A stretch of 64,000 nucleotides of DNA, from assembly GCF_021869535.1 (NCBI RefSeq), contig NW_026262668.1, positions 69,399,558 to 69,463,557 of the forward strand, in the 5' to 3' direction. This document shows, piece by piece, positions 1 to 11,819 of the stretch. The stretch is from Mytilus californianus (lineage: Eukaryota; Mollusca; Bivalvia; Mytilida; Mytilidae). A program made the translations under genes and the position numbers. The notes under the pieces were generated by a model that saw only the letters and a list, made by a program, of their open reading frames with translations, had not been told where the DNA came from and searched no databases. Positions within the stretch are counted from its first letter, which is position 1. Each line of letters starts with the position of its first letter.

Positions 1-218
1 CTTCATATTAATAGAAGTGAGGGATCAAAGTGAACATATCTTTAAATGTAATATCACCTTTTTGTAACAACAAGCACTATTCGAGTACAAGGCAGTAACT
101 TCCTTTCATTTGTAGAAAAAGATTTCCCAATCCTGATTTAGATATTGAAAGTGTTAGATTCATGTAACAATGAAGAAATTTAAGTTACAACAATCGATGA
201 ACACACACCTAACAATTA

Positions 219-934
219 ATGAACAAGTACAAAATGTTTCAGAGAAAACAAGCCAAGTCTGATACAAACAACTTGCATTTAAATATAAATAAAGAAAAAT
301 CTGATGTTTCACAAAACCCAAACAAATCCAAGCCAAACGTTGACAATAATCACAATGCAGCAGACACCCATGCACAAACTGAAGTCAATTTGTCTCGTCT
401 TCAACAATGCTTCCTTGGTACTATCTGTAAACTTGAAATTACTCAGGAAAAGACACTCCGACTATCTTACTTTTAAGAGGATATAAATGGGTGCAGAATA
501 CTTCTTTTGCTATGTCAGTCTCAACTTGATCAAAAGATCGCATATAAACACAGTCTGTCCAAAGAATTACAATCAGTACAACAAAAATAAAAACATTACA
601 AGAGGAAAAACAATTCCTGAAGTCACATCTACAAATTGGAAAGGGGAATGTTACATTTTCAAAATGTCATTGTGATGATTTGAACTATCATAGTAGAAAT
701 TTGCTAGAAGAGACTAGAAAGGAATTAGAGAAACTTGTCTCGTCCACAAACTCTGAGCTTGGCTTTGATGCAAATAAGCTTATAACAAAAAATCAACTAC
801 AAACACTTTATGAATCTGAGCACAATTTAAGGCTACAACTAGATAAAGTAATAGACGAAATAATCAATCTCAAAAGCCAAATTTCAACATCAATGCATAT
901 TATAGACTGTTCCCTCGAATTGACAAACTTGTAG
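219..934 (+). pseudogene. Decayed coiled-coil protein fragment
   Basis: Two plus-strand frames together read as one helical, Glu/Lys/Leu/Gln-rich protein. The first frame runs from 219, has a TAA at 474-476, and continues in the same frame through heptad-like text (QLDQKIAYKHSLSKELQSV) to a second TAA at 588-590. The sense then moves to the frame of 680-934, which is open upstream of its first ATG (KTLQEEKQFLKSHLQ) and ends at 934. The last 85 residues are strongly coiled-coil (LLEETRKELEKLV, EHNLRLQLDKVIDEI). No splice sites clearly explain the frame change, so nonsense and frameshift decay is the simplest reading. I do not recognise the parent gene; a centrosomal or cytoskeletal coiled-coil protein is possible. 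An exon of a gene extending left of the window cannot be excluded. Confidence 0.4.
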
Positions 935-1949
935 ATTACAATAGGTATTTATAAACATTTAATAACAGAAGAAAATCAACCTTCGTCATTTAGGTCACAA
1001 GCAAGTCTTTTGATTATGAATTGTAAAATACCTCAATTATTGCACATTGTGAGGGATATGAATAATATTTATAGTGCACTCCAGGTTGATGGGAGAAATA
1101 TGAAAAACAAGAAACGAAGGACAAAATATCATTTATTAACACATTATTCAATGCCTAATGCTTTCAAAACAGTTTGTTTTAATATAACTTCTGTTTTGTC
1201 GTAATTATCAATTTCTAAAACTAGATTTGGTAAAATTGATTTCCGGGGATTACTGGTTCAGAATAGTAAATGTCAAACTTACGTGAATGTGATTTTTTTT
1301 GCAGAGAGAATCCTTCAACATCATTAAAATTGTTTTGTCAAATTTGTTTCATGGACAAATATTATTATCCTTACATCGTATATTTTATTTATTGGTTTAT
1401 ATTTTTTGTTGAGGAAATTTTTCTGCAGATATTTTCATGTTTGTTTGAGACATGTGGTCAGATGGGATCCATTAGTAATTTCCATGAAGGAAACTATCAG
1501 ACCAATCTATTTGATGTCTAAGGGTTTTAGCTGTTCCCCTAATGGATCGGTAGTTTCTTTCCGAGGTCCTTTATCGTAGGATTTTTGGCTTTCCTCTCCT
1601 AGGAATACAGCTGAGCGTTTAGCGGTATCGGTCCTTACCGATTCCCCTTTCGTTGCCATGGCATTTGTGCGGCATCCGCGATGACCTTGTTTCTTATTTT
1701 GTATATATTTGGCACTTTTTATACTTTGAGGATGAGCAAATCAGGTGAGTGGGTGTGCTCGTATATTCTATTGCATTGTATTTATTTATTCATGTTTTGG
1801 GTGAAGATTACCTTTCTGAAAGTAAGTCCCGTCACGGCCATGCCGGGGAACTGGGTAAGCAAATGCTCACATTAAATTGGTGCGGATACAGTGTGCTAAA
1901 TGAGCTCCTTCACACCATAACTCATGGTGGTGCTCATAATGAAAGGAGG
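935..1949. other. Stretch without recognisable genes
   Basis: No supported coding region. The stretch from about 1530 to 1940 is noticeably richer in G and C than its surroundings and ends at the AT-rich palindrome. I could not assign it to a known RNA or repeat. Confidence 0.4.
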
Positions 1950-2150
1950 CTTATATTATTATTATATATTTATATATATTATATATGTTGTGTACAAGTT
2001 ATCATTTTGTACAAAAAAATTGTACAATTTATAATTTGTACTTTGACTTTGTACAAATTGTAATTTACAATTTGTACAAAATTTAAATACAAATGATAAC
2101 TTGTACACAACATATATATTATATATTTATATATATTATATATTATATAG
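1950..2150. repeat. AT-rich palindrome
   Basis: The core motif GTTGTGTACAAGTTATCATT near 1986-2010 recurs inverted at about 2090-2112, followed by mirrored TATATATTATAT tracts. The centre, near 2048, is itself made of inverted TTGTACAAA-type words. The structure could form a long hairpin or be a small foldback element. Confidence 0.7.
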
Positions 2151-2345
2151 ATTAGATATTATATAAATTATATTATATATATTATATATTTATATATATT
2201 ATATATTTATATATATTATATATTATATAAATTAGATATTATATAAATTATATTATATATATTATATATTATATAAATTATATTATTATATATCATATAT
2301 AAATATAATATAATATAATTACATATAAATATACTACATAAATAA
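2100..2345. repeat. TA-rich low-complexity tract
   Basis: Nearly pure A/T sequence built from variants of ATTATATATTTATAT and ATATAAATTA. It continues the right arm of the palindrome. Short reading frames here are composition artefacts. Confidence 0.85.
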
Positions 2346-2351
2346 ATAGAT

Positions 2352-2515
2352 GGGCACTCTGGTTCAAAACCTTGGTTCCATCCGGGTCTTTTGGTTCTGA
2401 TTCTTGGTTCTATCCGGGTTCTTTGGTTCGAAACCATTGTAACTGGTTCAACATACGGGTTCTTTGGTTATAAGAAACCCAACTTATTGGTTCTATCCGA
2501 GTTCTTTTCTAATAT
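2352..2515 (+). repeat. Irregular short tandem repeat, TTGGTTC / ATCCGGGTTCTTTGG
   Basis: The words GGTTCTATCCGGGTTCTTTGG and GGTTC recur about six times with variable spacing. Coding signal on either strand is weak and follows the repeat. Confidence 0.55.
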
Positions 2516-2919
2516 TCCCGTTGGACTTTGAGAAGATATCCGCAAGTAGGTCAAAGACGCTTATCTTGTTTTATATTATAATTATATACGTTTCAGCATC
2601 GCCGGAAAATGAAGCTGTAAGGTAAATACCTTCTTATTTTAATTATTTAACATGGGAAACTGGACAAAAATATAACATCGTATATATTTATATCAACCAA
2701 AATATACAGTATATCTAACATCGATCCGTTTTTAGAATCAGAGTCTTCTTTTTTCATTTATTTTTCACTACTCATTCCTCATTTCCGTCAATATTTTCCA
2801 GAAAGTTTAAATACAATAATTAGGACATGTCGTTCATTTTGCAAACGTAATCAAAACACAAATGTTATTAAAGGATTTAAATTACCTGTGTATCAATTGA
2901 ATCTTCCTCTTCCTCAAAC

Positions 2920-3128
2920 ACTGTGTATCATCACCACCGGATATAGGTACCCTTGACCTGATTCTCTGTTCATTGTCTAAGAAAAACTACATTACTGTAC
3001 ATATACCAACATATAGGTACCCAGGTAGCTATACGCTGGTATTTGTACAGTAATGTTGTTTTTCTTAGACAATGAACAGAGAACCAGGCCAAGGGTATCT
3101 ATATCCGGTGGTGATGATACACTTACAG
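2920..3128. repeat. Foldback/MITE-like inverted repeat, arms about 90 bp
   Basis: The left arm begins ACTGTGTATCATCACCACC near 2920. The right arm ends with its near-exact reverse complement, GGTGATGATACACTTACAGT, near 3128. Similarity runs inward through GTCTAAGAAAAAC and ATTACTGTACA to a centre near 3020. Nothing coding lies inside. Confidence 0.85.
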
Positions 3129-3265
3129 TGTCAAAGGATAATGTACCCGTTGTTGTTCCAATGCTAAACATATGGAAATTTTATTAAAAAAAATCCACAG
3201 GTTTTTCCCTTGTACTCTCATAATTGACAATTATGTACTTAATAGATAGTGGATAACTGGATTAC
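3129..3265 (+). repeat. Partial copy of the 600-bp dispersed repeat
   Basis: Words such as CAATGCTAAACATATGG, TTTTAT..AAATCCACAG, CTTGTACTCTCATA and TTGACAATT match, in the same order, the start of the copies at 20209 and 28228. The copy stops after about 135 bp and abuts the palindrome on its left. Confidence 0.7.
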
Positions 3266-3536
3266 TTTTATTGTTGCTGTTTTAACCTCCCACCCCCAAA
3301 AGATCCGAGTTAAATCCGGAACAGGAAACCGGAATCCGAACCCACGTAAAAATGGAAGAAAATAAAATGACCTTCTCGGTTCTCATTGGTCATAGATAAG
3401 AGAAATCATTGTTATAATAATGAATTTCATTGGCAGGTTGTATTAATGTCTATATACAAAAATATTAACGTATAACACAACGAATTACGTATATACGTAA
3501 ATCGAATTCTGTATATACGTAGATCGAATTTCGTAT

Positions 3537-5188
3537 ATTAAGATCCATTTATTACATCGGTGATCCGTTTATTTGGCAATCGCCAATGGCAGTCAACAGG
3601 GTTTAAGAACATTTGTTGTTCGACCTGTTAGTCAAAAGTAAAATCACAAAAATACTGAACTCCGAGGAAAATTCAATCGGAAAGTCCCTAATCACATGGC
3701 AAAATCAAATGACAAAACACATCAAACGAATGGACAACAACTGTCATATTCCTGACTTGGTACAGGCATTTTCAAATGTAGAAAATGGTGGATTGAACCT
3801 GGTTTTATAGCGCTAAACCTCTCACTTGTACGACAGTCTTATCAAATTCTATCAAATGCGTTTTGTTAAAATTTACTTTTTCACTTTTTTGGTCTTTTGG
3901 AAAATGTTGTTTGTGCTGTATTTAGACCCCTCTAACAAGAAATTTGTTTTGCATGCACACATATAAAAATTGCGGTTTTTATCCAACGCAATCATAGGTT
4001 TGAACGTTGTTTTCAATTTAGACTTGTTTATATTTTTTCGTTTGGGATTGTATTATATTTGCCTTAGGGTTTATATGATCCGTTCATCCTATTTTGACTC
4101 CTTAAAATTCAAGTCTATCCTAAATTGAGGTAAATTGTTGGGCTTTCCAAATACCGTTTCGATTCCTAACATCACTGAAGAGACATTATTTGTCGAAATC
4201 CGGATATGGTGTACAAACACCTTTGCACCTTTTGTTTGCGGTATATCATCTTCTCCGCAAGTTTATTGTTTTCTGTTTAGTATTAAATTTAAAATTAAGA
4301 TCCATTTATTACATCGGTGATCCGTTTATTTGGCAATCGCCAATGGCAGTCAGCAGGGTTTAAGAACATTTGTTGTTCGACCTGTTAGTCAAATGCGTTT
4401 TGTTAAAATATACTTTTTCACTTTTTTGGTCTTTTGGAAAATGTTGTTTGTGCTGTATTTAGACCCCTCTAACAAGAAATTTGTTTTGCATGCACACATA
4501 TAAAAATTGCGGTTTTTATCCAACGCAATCATAGGTTTGAACGTTGTTTTCAATTTAGACTTGTTTATATTTTTTCGTTTGGGCTTGTATTATATTTGCC
4601 TTAGGGTTGATATGATCCGTTCATCCTATTTTGACTTCTCAAAATTCAAGAGTCTATCCTAAATTGAGGTAAATTGTTGGGCTTTCCAAATACCGTTTCG
4701 ATTCCTAACATCACTGAAGAGACATTATTTGTCGAAATCCGCATTTGGTGTACAAAAACCTTTGCACCTTTTGTTTGCGGTATATCATCTTCTCCGCAAG
4801 TTTATTGTTTTCTGTTTAGTATTAAATTTTAAATTAAGATCCATTTATTACATCGGTGATCCGTTTATTTGGCAATCGCCAATGGCAGTCAGCAGGGTTT
4901 AAGAACATTTGTTGTTCGACTTGTTAGTCAAATGCGTTTTGTTAAAATATACTTTTTCACTTTTTTGGTCTTTTGGAAAATGTTATTTGTGCTGTATTTA
5001 GACCCCTCTAACAAGAAATTTGTTTTGCATGCACACATATAAAAATTGCGGTTTTTATCCAACGCAATCATAGGTTTGAACGTTGTTTTCAATTTAGACT
5101 TGTTTATATTTTTTCGTTTGGGCTTGTATTATATTTGCCTTAGGGTTTATATGATCCGTTCATCCTATTTTGACTCCTCAAAATTCAT
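3537..5188 (+). repeat. Tandem satellite, 539-bp unit, three copies
   Basis: Units starting ATTAAGATCCATTTATTACA begin at 3537, 4294 and 4833, giving a period of 539 bp between the second and third. The first unit is longer because of a 220-bp insertion at about 3636-3855. The third breaks off near 5188. Copies differ by scattered substitutions. Short CGTATATACGTAA words lie beside both ends of the array (3484-3536 and about 5218). An inverted single copy is found at 32646-32840. No coding sequence is evident. Confidence 0.85.
3636..3855 (+). repeat. Dispersed repeat inserted in the first satellite unit
   Basis: This segment interrupts the word GTCAAATGCG..., which is continuous in the other two units, so it is an insertion. 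Its 3' half (GGTGGATT.AACCTGGTTTTATAG ... CACTTGTACGACAGT) recurs inverted at about 41575-41640. I recall this as a frequent mussel repeat, but that is memory, not a search. Confidence 0.7.
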
Positions 5189-5313
5189 TATGCAATTTAG
5201 ACTTGTTGAGAAATAATTATGTATATACGTAAATAAGTATTTTTGACCCTGATTCCGCGCCATATTATACCGATCAATTGAGATAAGCCATTTGGAACTG
5301 GTATTTACAGTTT

Positions 5314-5390
5314 ATTCTTTTGTTGTGTTGTTACTCTCCTGTCCCAAGCAAGTTGCTTGGGACAGGAGTGTAACAACACAACAAAAGAAT
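5314..5390. repeat. Near-perfect hairpin, 38-bp arms
   Basis: Positions 5314-5351 and 5353-5390 are reverse complements with one mismatch and a single-base spacer. The centre reads CCCAAGCAAGTTGCTTGGG. Such a compact palindrome would extrude or fold readily. Confidence 0.9.
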
Positions 5391-6224
5391 TCTGAATGTT
5401 GAAAATTTACCATCAAAGTCTGTCTCTCTAAAAAAAATGGTCTGGTCTCAAACAGTAATATAAATCTACAAAAAACCAAAAACAATTATCTTATGTATGC
5501 TATGTATGTGATGCTATCTCTTAAATTAAGATTTATCTAACAGGCAATGATAATTTTCATTTTCAAATGTCATGCCTATCTTTTTTCAAAGACACAAAAA
5601 GGGCATATTGGAACTACTTTAATGAAAGTTATGGAGCACAAATATGGACACTTTGAAATTAAAAAAATCGAAATTGAATTACTTCCCTTAATAACTCATA
5701 ATTATCCATAGCCAATATTAAACTATTTTATCATGTGTGTTCTTCTCAAATGGTTATTAATATGATTGGGTGATTGAATTAGTAAAACTTATAATAGTTT
5801 TCAATAATATAATAAGTTCTTACCATATATACAGGAAATCTGTCAATTTCAAATATCTAAAAACTTGGCCAGGGACAACAAATAATATCTTTAAGAATTG
5901 TTTCTGAAATAAATATTTAATAAAATTAATAAAATGATGCGCTGGGCGAAGCTTGAAACGACCGCAGAAGTCGAACCCTGAACAGTTGGGGCACGTATGG
6001 ACACAACATTCAAGCTTGATATAGCACTGAATTTGGATTGTGATTAAATATTTGACACAGCATACATAGGTTTCGGACACAGAATGAATGTGGTCTAAAA
6101 GACTAAAATTTAATTTACCTATTCAAACCATATCATTATTATTTGCTTTTATATATAAATCAGAAATAACCAATTTAAAATGGAAAATTTTAAAGAAAAA
6201 AAAAGGAAAATTTTTTGAACCCCC
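5391..6224. other. No supported gene
   Basis: A minus-strand open frame at 5820-6080 contains CVHTCPNCSGFDFCGRFK but has no family signature I can name and no clear splice context. The rest is AT-rich and featureless. Confidence 0.35.
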
Positions 6225-6790
6225 TTATGATTCATTACCCCCAAACTCAATCCCAGCCTTCCCTTTGTGGTATGGTACCTTGAAGTACAATTTCAGAGAG
6301 ATCTATACACTTGAACACAAGTTATTGTCTGGAAACTAGAAAAATTCTTTTTTTTGGCCCCTTATTCCTAAACGTTTTGGGCAATTACCCCCAAACTCAA
6401 TTCCAGCTTTTCCTTTGTGATATGGAACCTTGTAGTATAATTTCAGAAAGATCCATACACTTACACACAAGTTATTGTCATGAAACTAGAAAAATGCTTG
6501 TTTTTTGCCCCTTTTTTGGCCCCTAATTCCTAAAATTTTGAGGCAATTATCCCCAAAATCAATCCCAGCATTCCCTTTGTGATATGGAACCTTGTGGTAC
6601 AATGTCAGAGAGATCCATACACTAACACACAAGTTATGTCTGGAAGTTACAAAAATGCTTATTTTTGGCCCCTTTTTGGCCCCTAATTCCTTAACTGTTG
6701 GTACCATAACCCCCAAAATCAATCCCAACTTTTCTTTTGTAGTATTGAACCTTATGGTAAAATTTCGTAGAGACCCATTCACATCAACTA
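6225..6790 (+). repeat. Tandem repeat, about 150-bp unit, four copies
   Basis: Each unit holds CAATCCCAGC.TTCCCTTTGTG, GGAACCTTGTAGTA, AGAGATCCATACACTTA.ACA and TTTTTGGCCCCTAATTCC in the same order. Similar arrays are widespread in mollusc genomes (recalled). The array leads directly into the (CGA)n tract at 6828-6841, so both probably belong to one larger repeat. Confidence 0.8.
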
Positions 6791-6841
6791 AAGTAAGAGT
6801 GCGAAAACCAACGTGTCTTCGGATGACGACTACGACGACGA

Positions 6842-9601
6842 CACTACAAAAGTCTTAAAGTCTGAAAAGACCAGTTTTTGTCTTAATTTGCATGAACTTT
6901 TACTCGACATTCTCCAAAAGTATGACTTGTGTCTCAATTTTTCTTGACAAATTCTCATTTATATTAAATTTGTATGAAATTTACTCGACATATTCTCGAC
7001 ATTCTGAATATGGTCTTAAAATTTCTTGACAAATTCTTGACATTTGAATACTGTCTTGAAATTTCTCGACATATTCTCGACATTCTTATTTTTTCTCAGT
7101 ATGGCTTGACATATTCTGAACATTTTGAATCGTGTCTTAAATTTACTTGACAGTTCTGAGTTTTACAAATCATGAACAATATTCATGATATAACTTTAAT
7201 CTTTATTTCTCTTTATATGACATACTGATGTTTCAAGTTACACTTCTTTACAACAAAAATAAAAGTTGGGCATGTAAAATAATTGAAAATTTGGGTATAT
7301 AAATATTTTTACAAATGCAAATATGGCCATGAAATCTAAAGTATAAAATAATTCAAATGTGGATGTGTTGATATAAAACAATTTCAATGTGGGTTTTTAA
7401 ATAATTACAAATTTTGATTCCTAAATCTTATAAATTAAATGATTCAAACCAATCATACTGTAGACACATTTCATTCTACATTCATAATATTCAATGTTGA
7501 TATGGTAAATAATTATTATACCAAAATGTGGTTTATATAAATAGCAAATTATGATGATATACAAATCATTCATTTAACAGAAGAAAAATTTGTGTAATGT
7601 CATCTGTTGGAATATATTAAGTATTACACATGGACAGGATGTTCCCCATAAAATTAAGGTATTCCACACCCCAGAGTACACGCAACTGTCAAATAGAAGT
7701 TCTTGCTTTACCTGTAATCAGCCATACAACTTATCAGTTGACCGACCATGCCACTACAACTTTAAAAATTTTGTTGATAGATGAAAATTAAAATCATCAT
7801 TTTGATGAAAAAAAATTGAATTGAAATGGATTTTCTTCATCAAAATTATGAAGTTAATTATTTTAACATAAAAACAAATTGAATAATTCCCAAAGATTAA
7901 AAGAAAATATTATCTACTCCAGGAATAATAAAAAAAAATGTATTTATAATGGGTCCCATCAATGATTTCTATAAAAATCATCGGTCTTATGAAATGGTTC
8001 TCAAACAGACATGCATAATATAGATCTAAACATTTTTTTTTCAGGAAGGAGTTATCACAAATATTTATTTTTGATAAAAAATTATAAAATTCAACACTCA
8101 AATTTGAATAAAAAATGTTTTTGGGTTGTTCTAAACTAGAGGCTCTCAAGAGCCTGTGTCGCTCACCTGTATTTACTGATGCTTTGGAAATCATGTAAAA
8201 TAAGGTTAAAATCATAATTAATAGTATTAGATATTAGATATTATAATGATATCTAAGATAATAACAAAAAACTGCAAAATTTTTGTAAAATTACTAACTC
8301 AGGGGCAGCAACCCAACATCAGGTTGTCGGATTCGTCTAAAAATTTCAGGGCAGATAAATCTAAATCTGATGAACATTTTTGCCACCTGTCAGATTTGCT
8401 CTAAATGCTTTTGTTTCAGAGATATAAACCAAAAACTGCATTTTACCCCTATGTTCTATTTTTAACCAAGTAGGCCATGATGGTTGGAAGGCGGGGTCAT
8501 CTGACAAATTTTTAAAACTAGATACCCTAATAATGATTATGGCCAAGTATGGTTAAATTTGTCTCAGTAGTTTCAGAGAAGAAGATTTTTGTAAAAGATT
8601 ACAAAAATTTACAAAAAATTGTTAAAAATTGACTATTAAGGGCAATAACTCCTAAAGGGGCACCTTATTTGTAGATCTTACTTTACTGAACATTATTGCT
8701 GTTTACAGTTTATCTCTATCTATAATAATATTCAAGATAATAACCAAAAACTGCAAAATTTCCTTAAAATTACCAATTCAGGGGCAGCAACCTAACAACA
8801 GGTTGTCAGATTTGTCTGAAAATTTCAGGGCAGATAGATCTTGACCTGATAATCAGTTTTATCCTCATCAGATTTACTCTAAATGCTTTGGTTTCAGAGA
8901 TATAAGCCAAAATCTACATTTTACCCCTATGTTCTATTTTTAGCCATGTCGGCCATCTTGGTTGGTTGGCGGGGTCATGGGAAACATTTTTTAAACTAGA
9001 TACCCTAATGATGATTGTGGCCAAGTTTGGTTAAATTTAGCCCAGTGGTTTCAGAGTTTCAAGGGTATCTTACTATACCAAATTAATCCTTGATTCTTCA
9101 AAGTTTAGTTTAGCCATAATAAAAAGGAGTATACAACAGCAATAGAATGTCATAAACAGTGCAGAATAAGTCTGTTCACATTTCAGGCGAATTTCATACT
9201 GTTGAGATAGTGTCAAGACATATTTAAGACTGTCAAGAATGTGTCGAGACATATTCAGACATTATTTAGAATGTCAAGAATATGTCGGAGACATATTCAG
9301 ACATTATTAAGAATGTCAAGAATATGTCAAGACAGATCGAGACAAATTTAAGACAGTAAAGAATTGGTCGAGACTAATCCAGACTCTTATCAGATGATAC
9401 AGGAAGTGTCGAGAAATTTTAAGACAATGTTCATACTGTGAAGACACTTGTCAAGAAAAATCAAGAACCTTATTAGACAAATTCATACTATGTCAAGAAT
9501 TTTTAATTTTAAATTATTCAGACAAATTAAGAATGTCGAGTAAAAATTCATGCAAATTCAGACAAAAACTGGTCTTTTCAGACTTTTTGACTTTTGTAGT
9601 G
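6842..9601. mobile_element. CACTA-ended, non-autonomous DNA transposon
   Basis: The ends are CACTACAAAAGTC at 6842 and its inverse GACTTTTGTAGTG ending at 9601. Terminal inverted repeats run inward for 320-400 bp and consist largely of short repeated words (TCTCGACATATTC, TTCTTGACA on the left; TGTCGAGA, GTCAAGAATATG on the right). CACTA termini plus repeated subterminal motifs are hallmarks of the EnSpm/CACTA superfamily. The insertion sits in a CGA triplet tract, so a 3-bp CGA target duplication is compatible but not provable. No transposase frame is visible in the 2-kb interior, so the copy would depend on an enzyme encoded elsewhere. The interior carries two copies of another dispersed repeat. 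Confidence 0.75.
8270..9070. repeat. Two direct copies of a 300-bp dispersed repeat
   Basis: Copies near 8280-8590 and 8750-9065 share CAGGGGCAGCAACC, AATTTCAGGGCAGATA, CATTTTACCCCTATGTTC, GGCGGGGTCAT and AAACTAGATACCCTAATGATG. I recall this text as one of the commonest non-coding repeats in bivalves. It lies inside the CACTA-like element. Confidence 0.8.
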
Positions 9602-9836
9602 CGACGACGACGACGACGCCAACGTCATACCAATATACGACCGCAAAACTTTTTTGCGGTCGTATACAAACAAATATACATGAAATTTCACTTTTGAAAT
9701 CATTCATGAATTTATGCAAATATAAGGTTATCTATTAAGCCGCGGTGTCATAAAGTACTCTCAATAAAAAGACAAATTTCTTCTTAATTACACAATGGTT
9801 TTTCATTTCAACAACAAAAATAAACACTCAATTACC

Positions 9837-10074
9837 TTAAAGATCAATAAATTTAAGAGAACAACTTCGATAATCTTCAAGGAGATGATCGATTATATGA
9901 GGTTCATCATCTCCATCATATAAAACCTCATATTCTGCACCATCAGCTCCATCTGTTTCTGTCAAAACTGCTGTTACTGTTCCTGAATACCACTTGCTGC
10001 TATTATCCTCCTCTATCCATTCATGAGATATTCTTCTACCAAGAAATTTCAATTTGCTACATTTTCTTTTTGTT
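9837..10074 (-). pseudogene. Last exon of the Mutator/YqaJ gene: Tudor-like domain
   Basis: On the minus strand the exon begins after an acceptor (TTTTAG at 10080-10075) with a base completing the AG left by the previous exon. It then reads TKRKCSKLKFLGRRISHEW, WYSGTVTAV, AEYEVLYDGDDEP and LLEDY, and stops at 9837-9839. The WY.G.V ... Y.V.YDG.DE..... LLEDY pattern resembles small Tudor/chromo-like beta-barrels that bind modified peptides. That function is inference, because no aromatic cage can be verified here. This exon has no lesion of its own. It is called a pseudogene part because the upstream exon is broken. Confidence 0.55.
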
Positions 10075-10799
10075 CTAAAAATACAGTAAATTAAATAATC
10101 TTGAAAACATATTCATTGGTGCTAATGGTAAGTTCTGAAAGGAATATTTTACATAGAGATTAATACATGGCAAAATCAGTATCAAATGCTGTCTTCACCA
10201 AACACCTTAATACCAGCCCGGGCCGAGGGCAATCTCGACAGGTGATACAGATATTGTCATGTTTGGTTCTTTTTATCATTTACTTTTTATACTTCCATAT
10301 TACATTTGCTATGAAGCCAGACACGCAATATACAGTTTGTCTATGAGGTCATCTATTTCATAAAAGGTACCAATATATAATATAGCCTCTTTGATACAGG
10401 TACCTGTCATTTAACAATAACAAAGAAACAATAAATCAATGACATAGGTCAATTATACAATAAATATATATATAAATATCATACTATACTAAAATGTCAA
10501 GGTTAAAATTGCAATTTCATTGGATACCTAGACACTGTATATGAGCCTATATTGCCTTGTATACGATATACAAAGTATATTAACAACAAGTAACTAAAAT
10601 ATAGCATATGTTATAGTGTAGGTGTTTTTTTACCAGTCTGACATGTATTATTCATTTCAATTGTCAGAATTCATATTGATATATGACCAAATTCTTTGAT
10701 TGAAACACAGACAAATTTTATAAATGGCAATAGGTAACAATACAACAAGTCTTAAATATCTGATGCCTTTTTTAAAATGCATTTGTTCTAAGTCATGAG

Positions 10800-11062
10800 C
10801 CGGTTGTTCAGTAGTTGTCGTTTGTTGGTGTGCTTCATAGGTGTTTCTTGCTATTGTTCTGTATATAAAATCAAACTAGTTTTCTGTTTGAATTGTTTTG
10901 CACTGGTCACTGTGGGGGCCTTTATAGCTTACTGTTCGGTTTGATCAAGGCTATGTGTTGAAGGCCGTACGTTCACCTAGAATTCCTAACTTTAAATACA
11001 TTGTCACTTGGATGGAGAGTTGTCTCATTGTCACTCATACCACATCTTCTTATTTATATAAG
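10800..11062 (+). repeat. Common dispersed repeat A, copy 1
   Basis: Shares with copies near 22160, 34255, 49110, 50550, 55500 and 63120 the ordered words GTTGTCGTTTG, CGGGGCCTTT.ATAGC, GTTGAAGGCCGTACG, GGAGAGTTGTCTCATT and CATACCACATCTTCTTA. Non-coding. This copy lies in an intron of the Mutator/YqaJ gene. Confidence 0.85.
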
Positions 11063-11101
11063 TAAGTAAATGGGGTCTTGGGGATATTTAATATGACTTA
11101 C

Positions 11102-11238
11102 CTTCTTATTGTTTTCTTCTGATCATTTATATGAGATGGTCCTTGTGCTTCCTCGTAGTCTGTTGTCAAATCTTTTCTTTTCCTTTGTTTCTTCTTTAAT
11201 GATGGTGTTTTCTTTTGAATATTATTGTCATCGGCATA
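11102..11238 (-). pseudogene. Basic linker exon of the Mutator/YqaJ gene
   Basis: The exon is bounded by a strong acceptor (ATTTTTCAG, ending at 11239) and donor (AAG|GTAAGT at 11102/11101). Its 137 bp read YADDNNIQKKTPSLKKKQR..., a lysine-rich segment of 45 residues plus two bases. Phase 0 entry matches the donor of the YqaJ exon at 11962, and the two leftover bases match the acceptor at 10074. The lysine clusters could act as a nuclear localisation signal. Intact splice phases on both sides are the main evidence that this is a real exon and not chance. Confidence 0.55.
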
Positions 11239-11819
11239 CTGAAAAATAATAAAGTTGCATTAAGATATTTTTTATACTAATATATTTAAATCACCACCAT
11301 CAGATTTGAATTGCTTTTTTGGTAGGATGGGGGTCGTCGATAAAAAATGGGTTTTTAAATTTTTTTCTTGATGTACATGGTACATTTACTAGTGGTTGAT
11401 AAGAAAATTGAAAAACAATAATGAAAATACACATGTAAAAACAATATCTTATCTATGCCAAAGTTATTTGAAAGTTATTGTTTTTTAACATTTGTTTTTT
11501 AACACCAAATGACAAATGAATGAGGACAATATTTCACCTATTACTAAAATTGAAAAATTCATGTTTTAACCCATTGTTTCTTTTATATCTTTTCACATGA
11601 ATACATGAATAAATCAATAAATAAATAAGTATTTATTAATAAAAATATTAAGTATTTTGGTTTATAAAATGTAACAGTTTTCATTCAAGTATGTCAACAT
11701 CAACAAACACAATATCACGCAATTAAAAGGATAAAGTTTTACCTTAAAGAAGGTATATTGTGTGCTTATATTTCTTTCGGAAACGAACTGATAATAGAAA
11801 CTGGGAATGTGTTAAATAG

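Larger units (their letters stand above)
6782..9670. repeat. Host repeat split by the CACTA-like element
   Basis: The flanks 6782-6841 (GCGAAAACCAACGTGTCTTCGG then CGA triplets) and 9602-9670 (CGA triplets, CCAACGTCATACCAATATACG) read as one repeat if 6842-9601 is removed. The right flank ends in a perfect 15-bp hairpin, TATACGACCGCAAAA, at 9634-9666. I recall this unit as common in bivalve genomes. Confidence 0.6.

Noticed and set aside
5820..6080. Minus-strand Cys-rich frame (CVHTCPNCSGFDFCGRF) as a zinc-finger gene
   Set aside because: The cysteine spacing matches no finger I know and there is no exon context.
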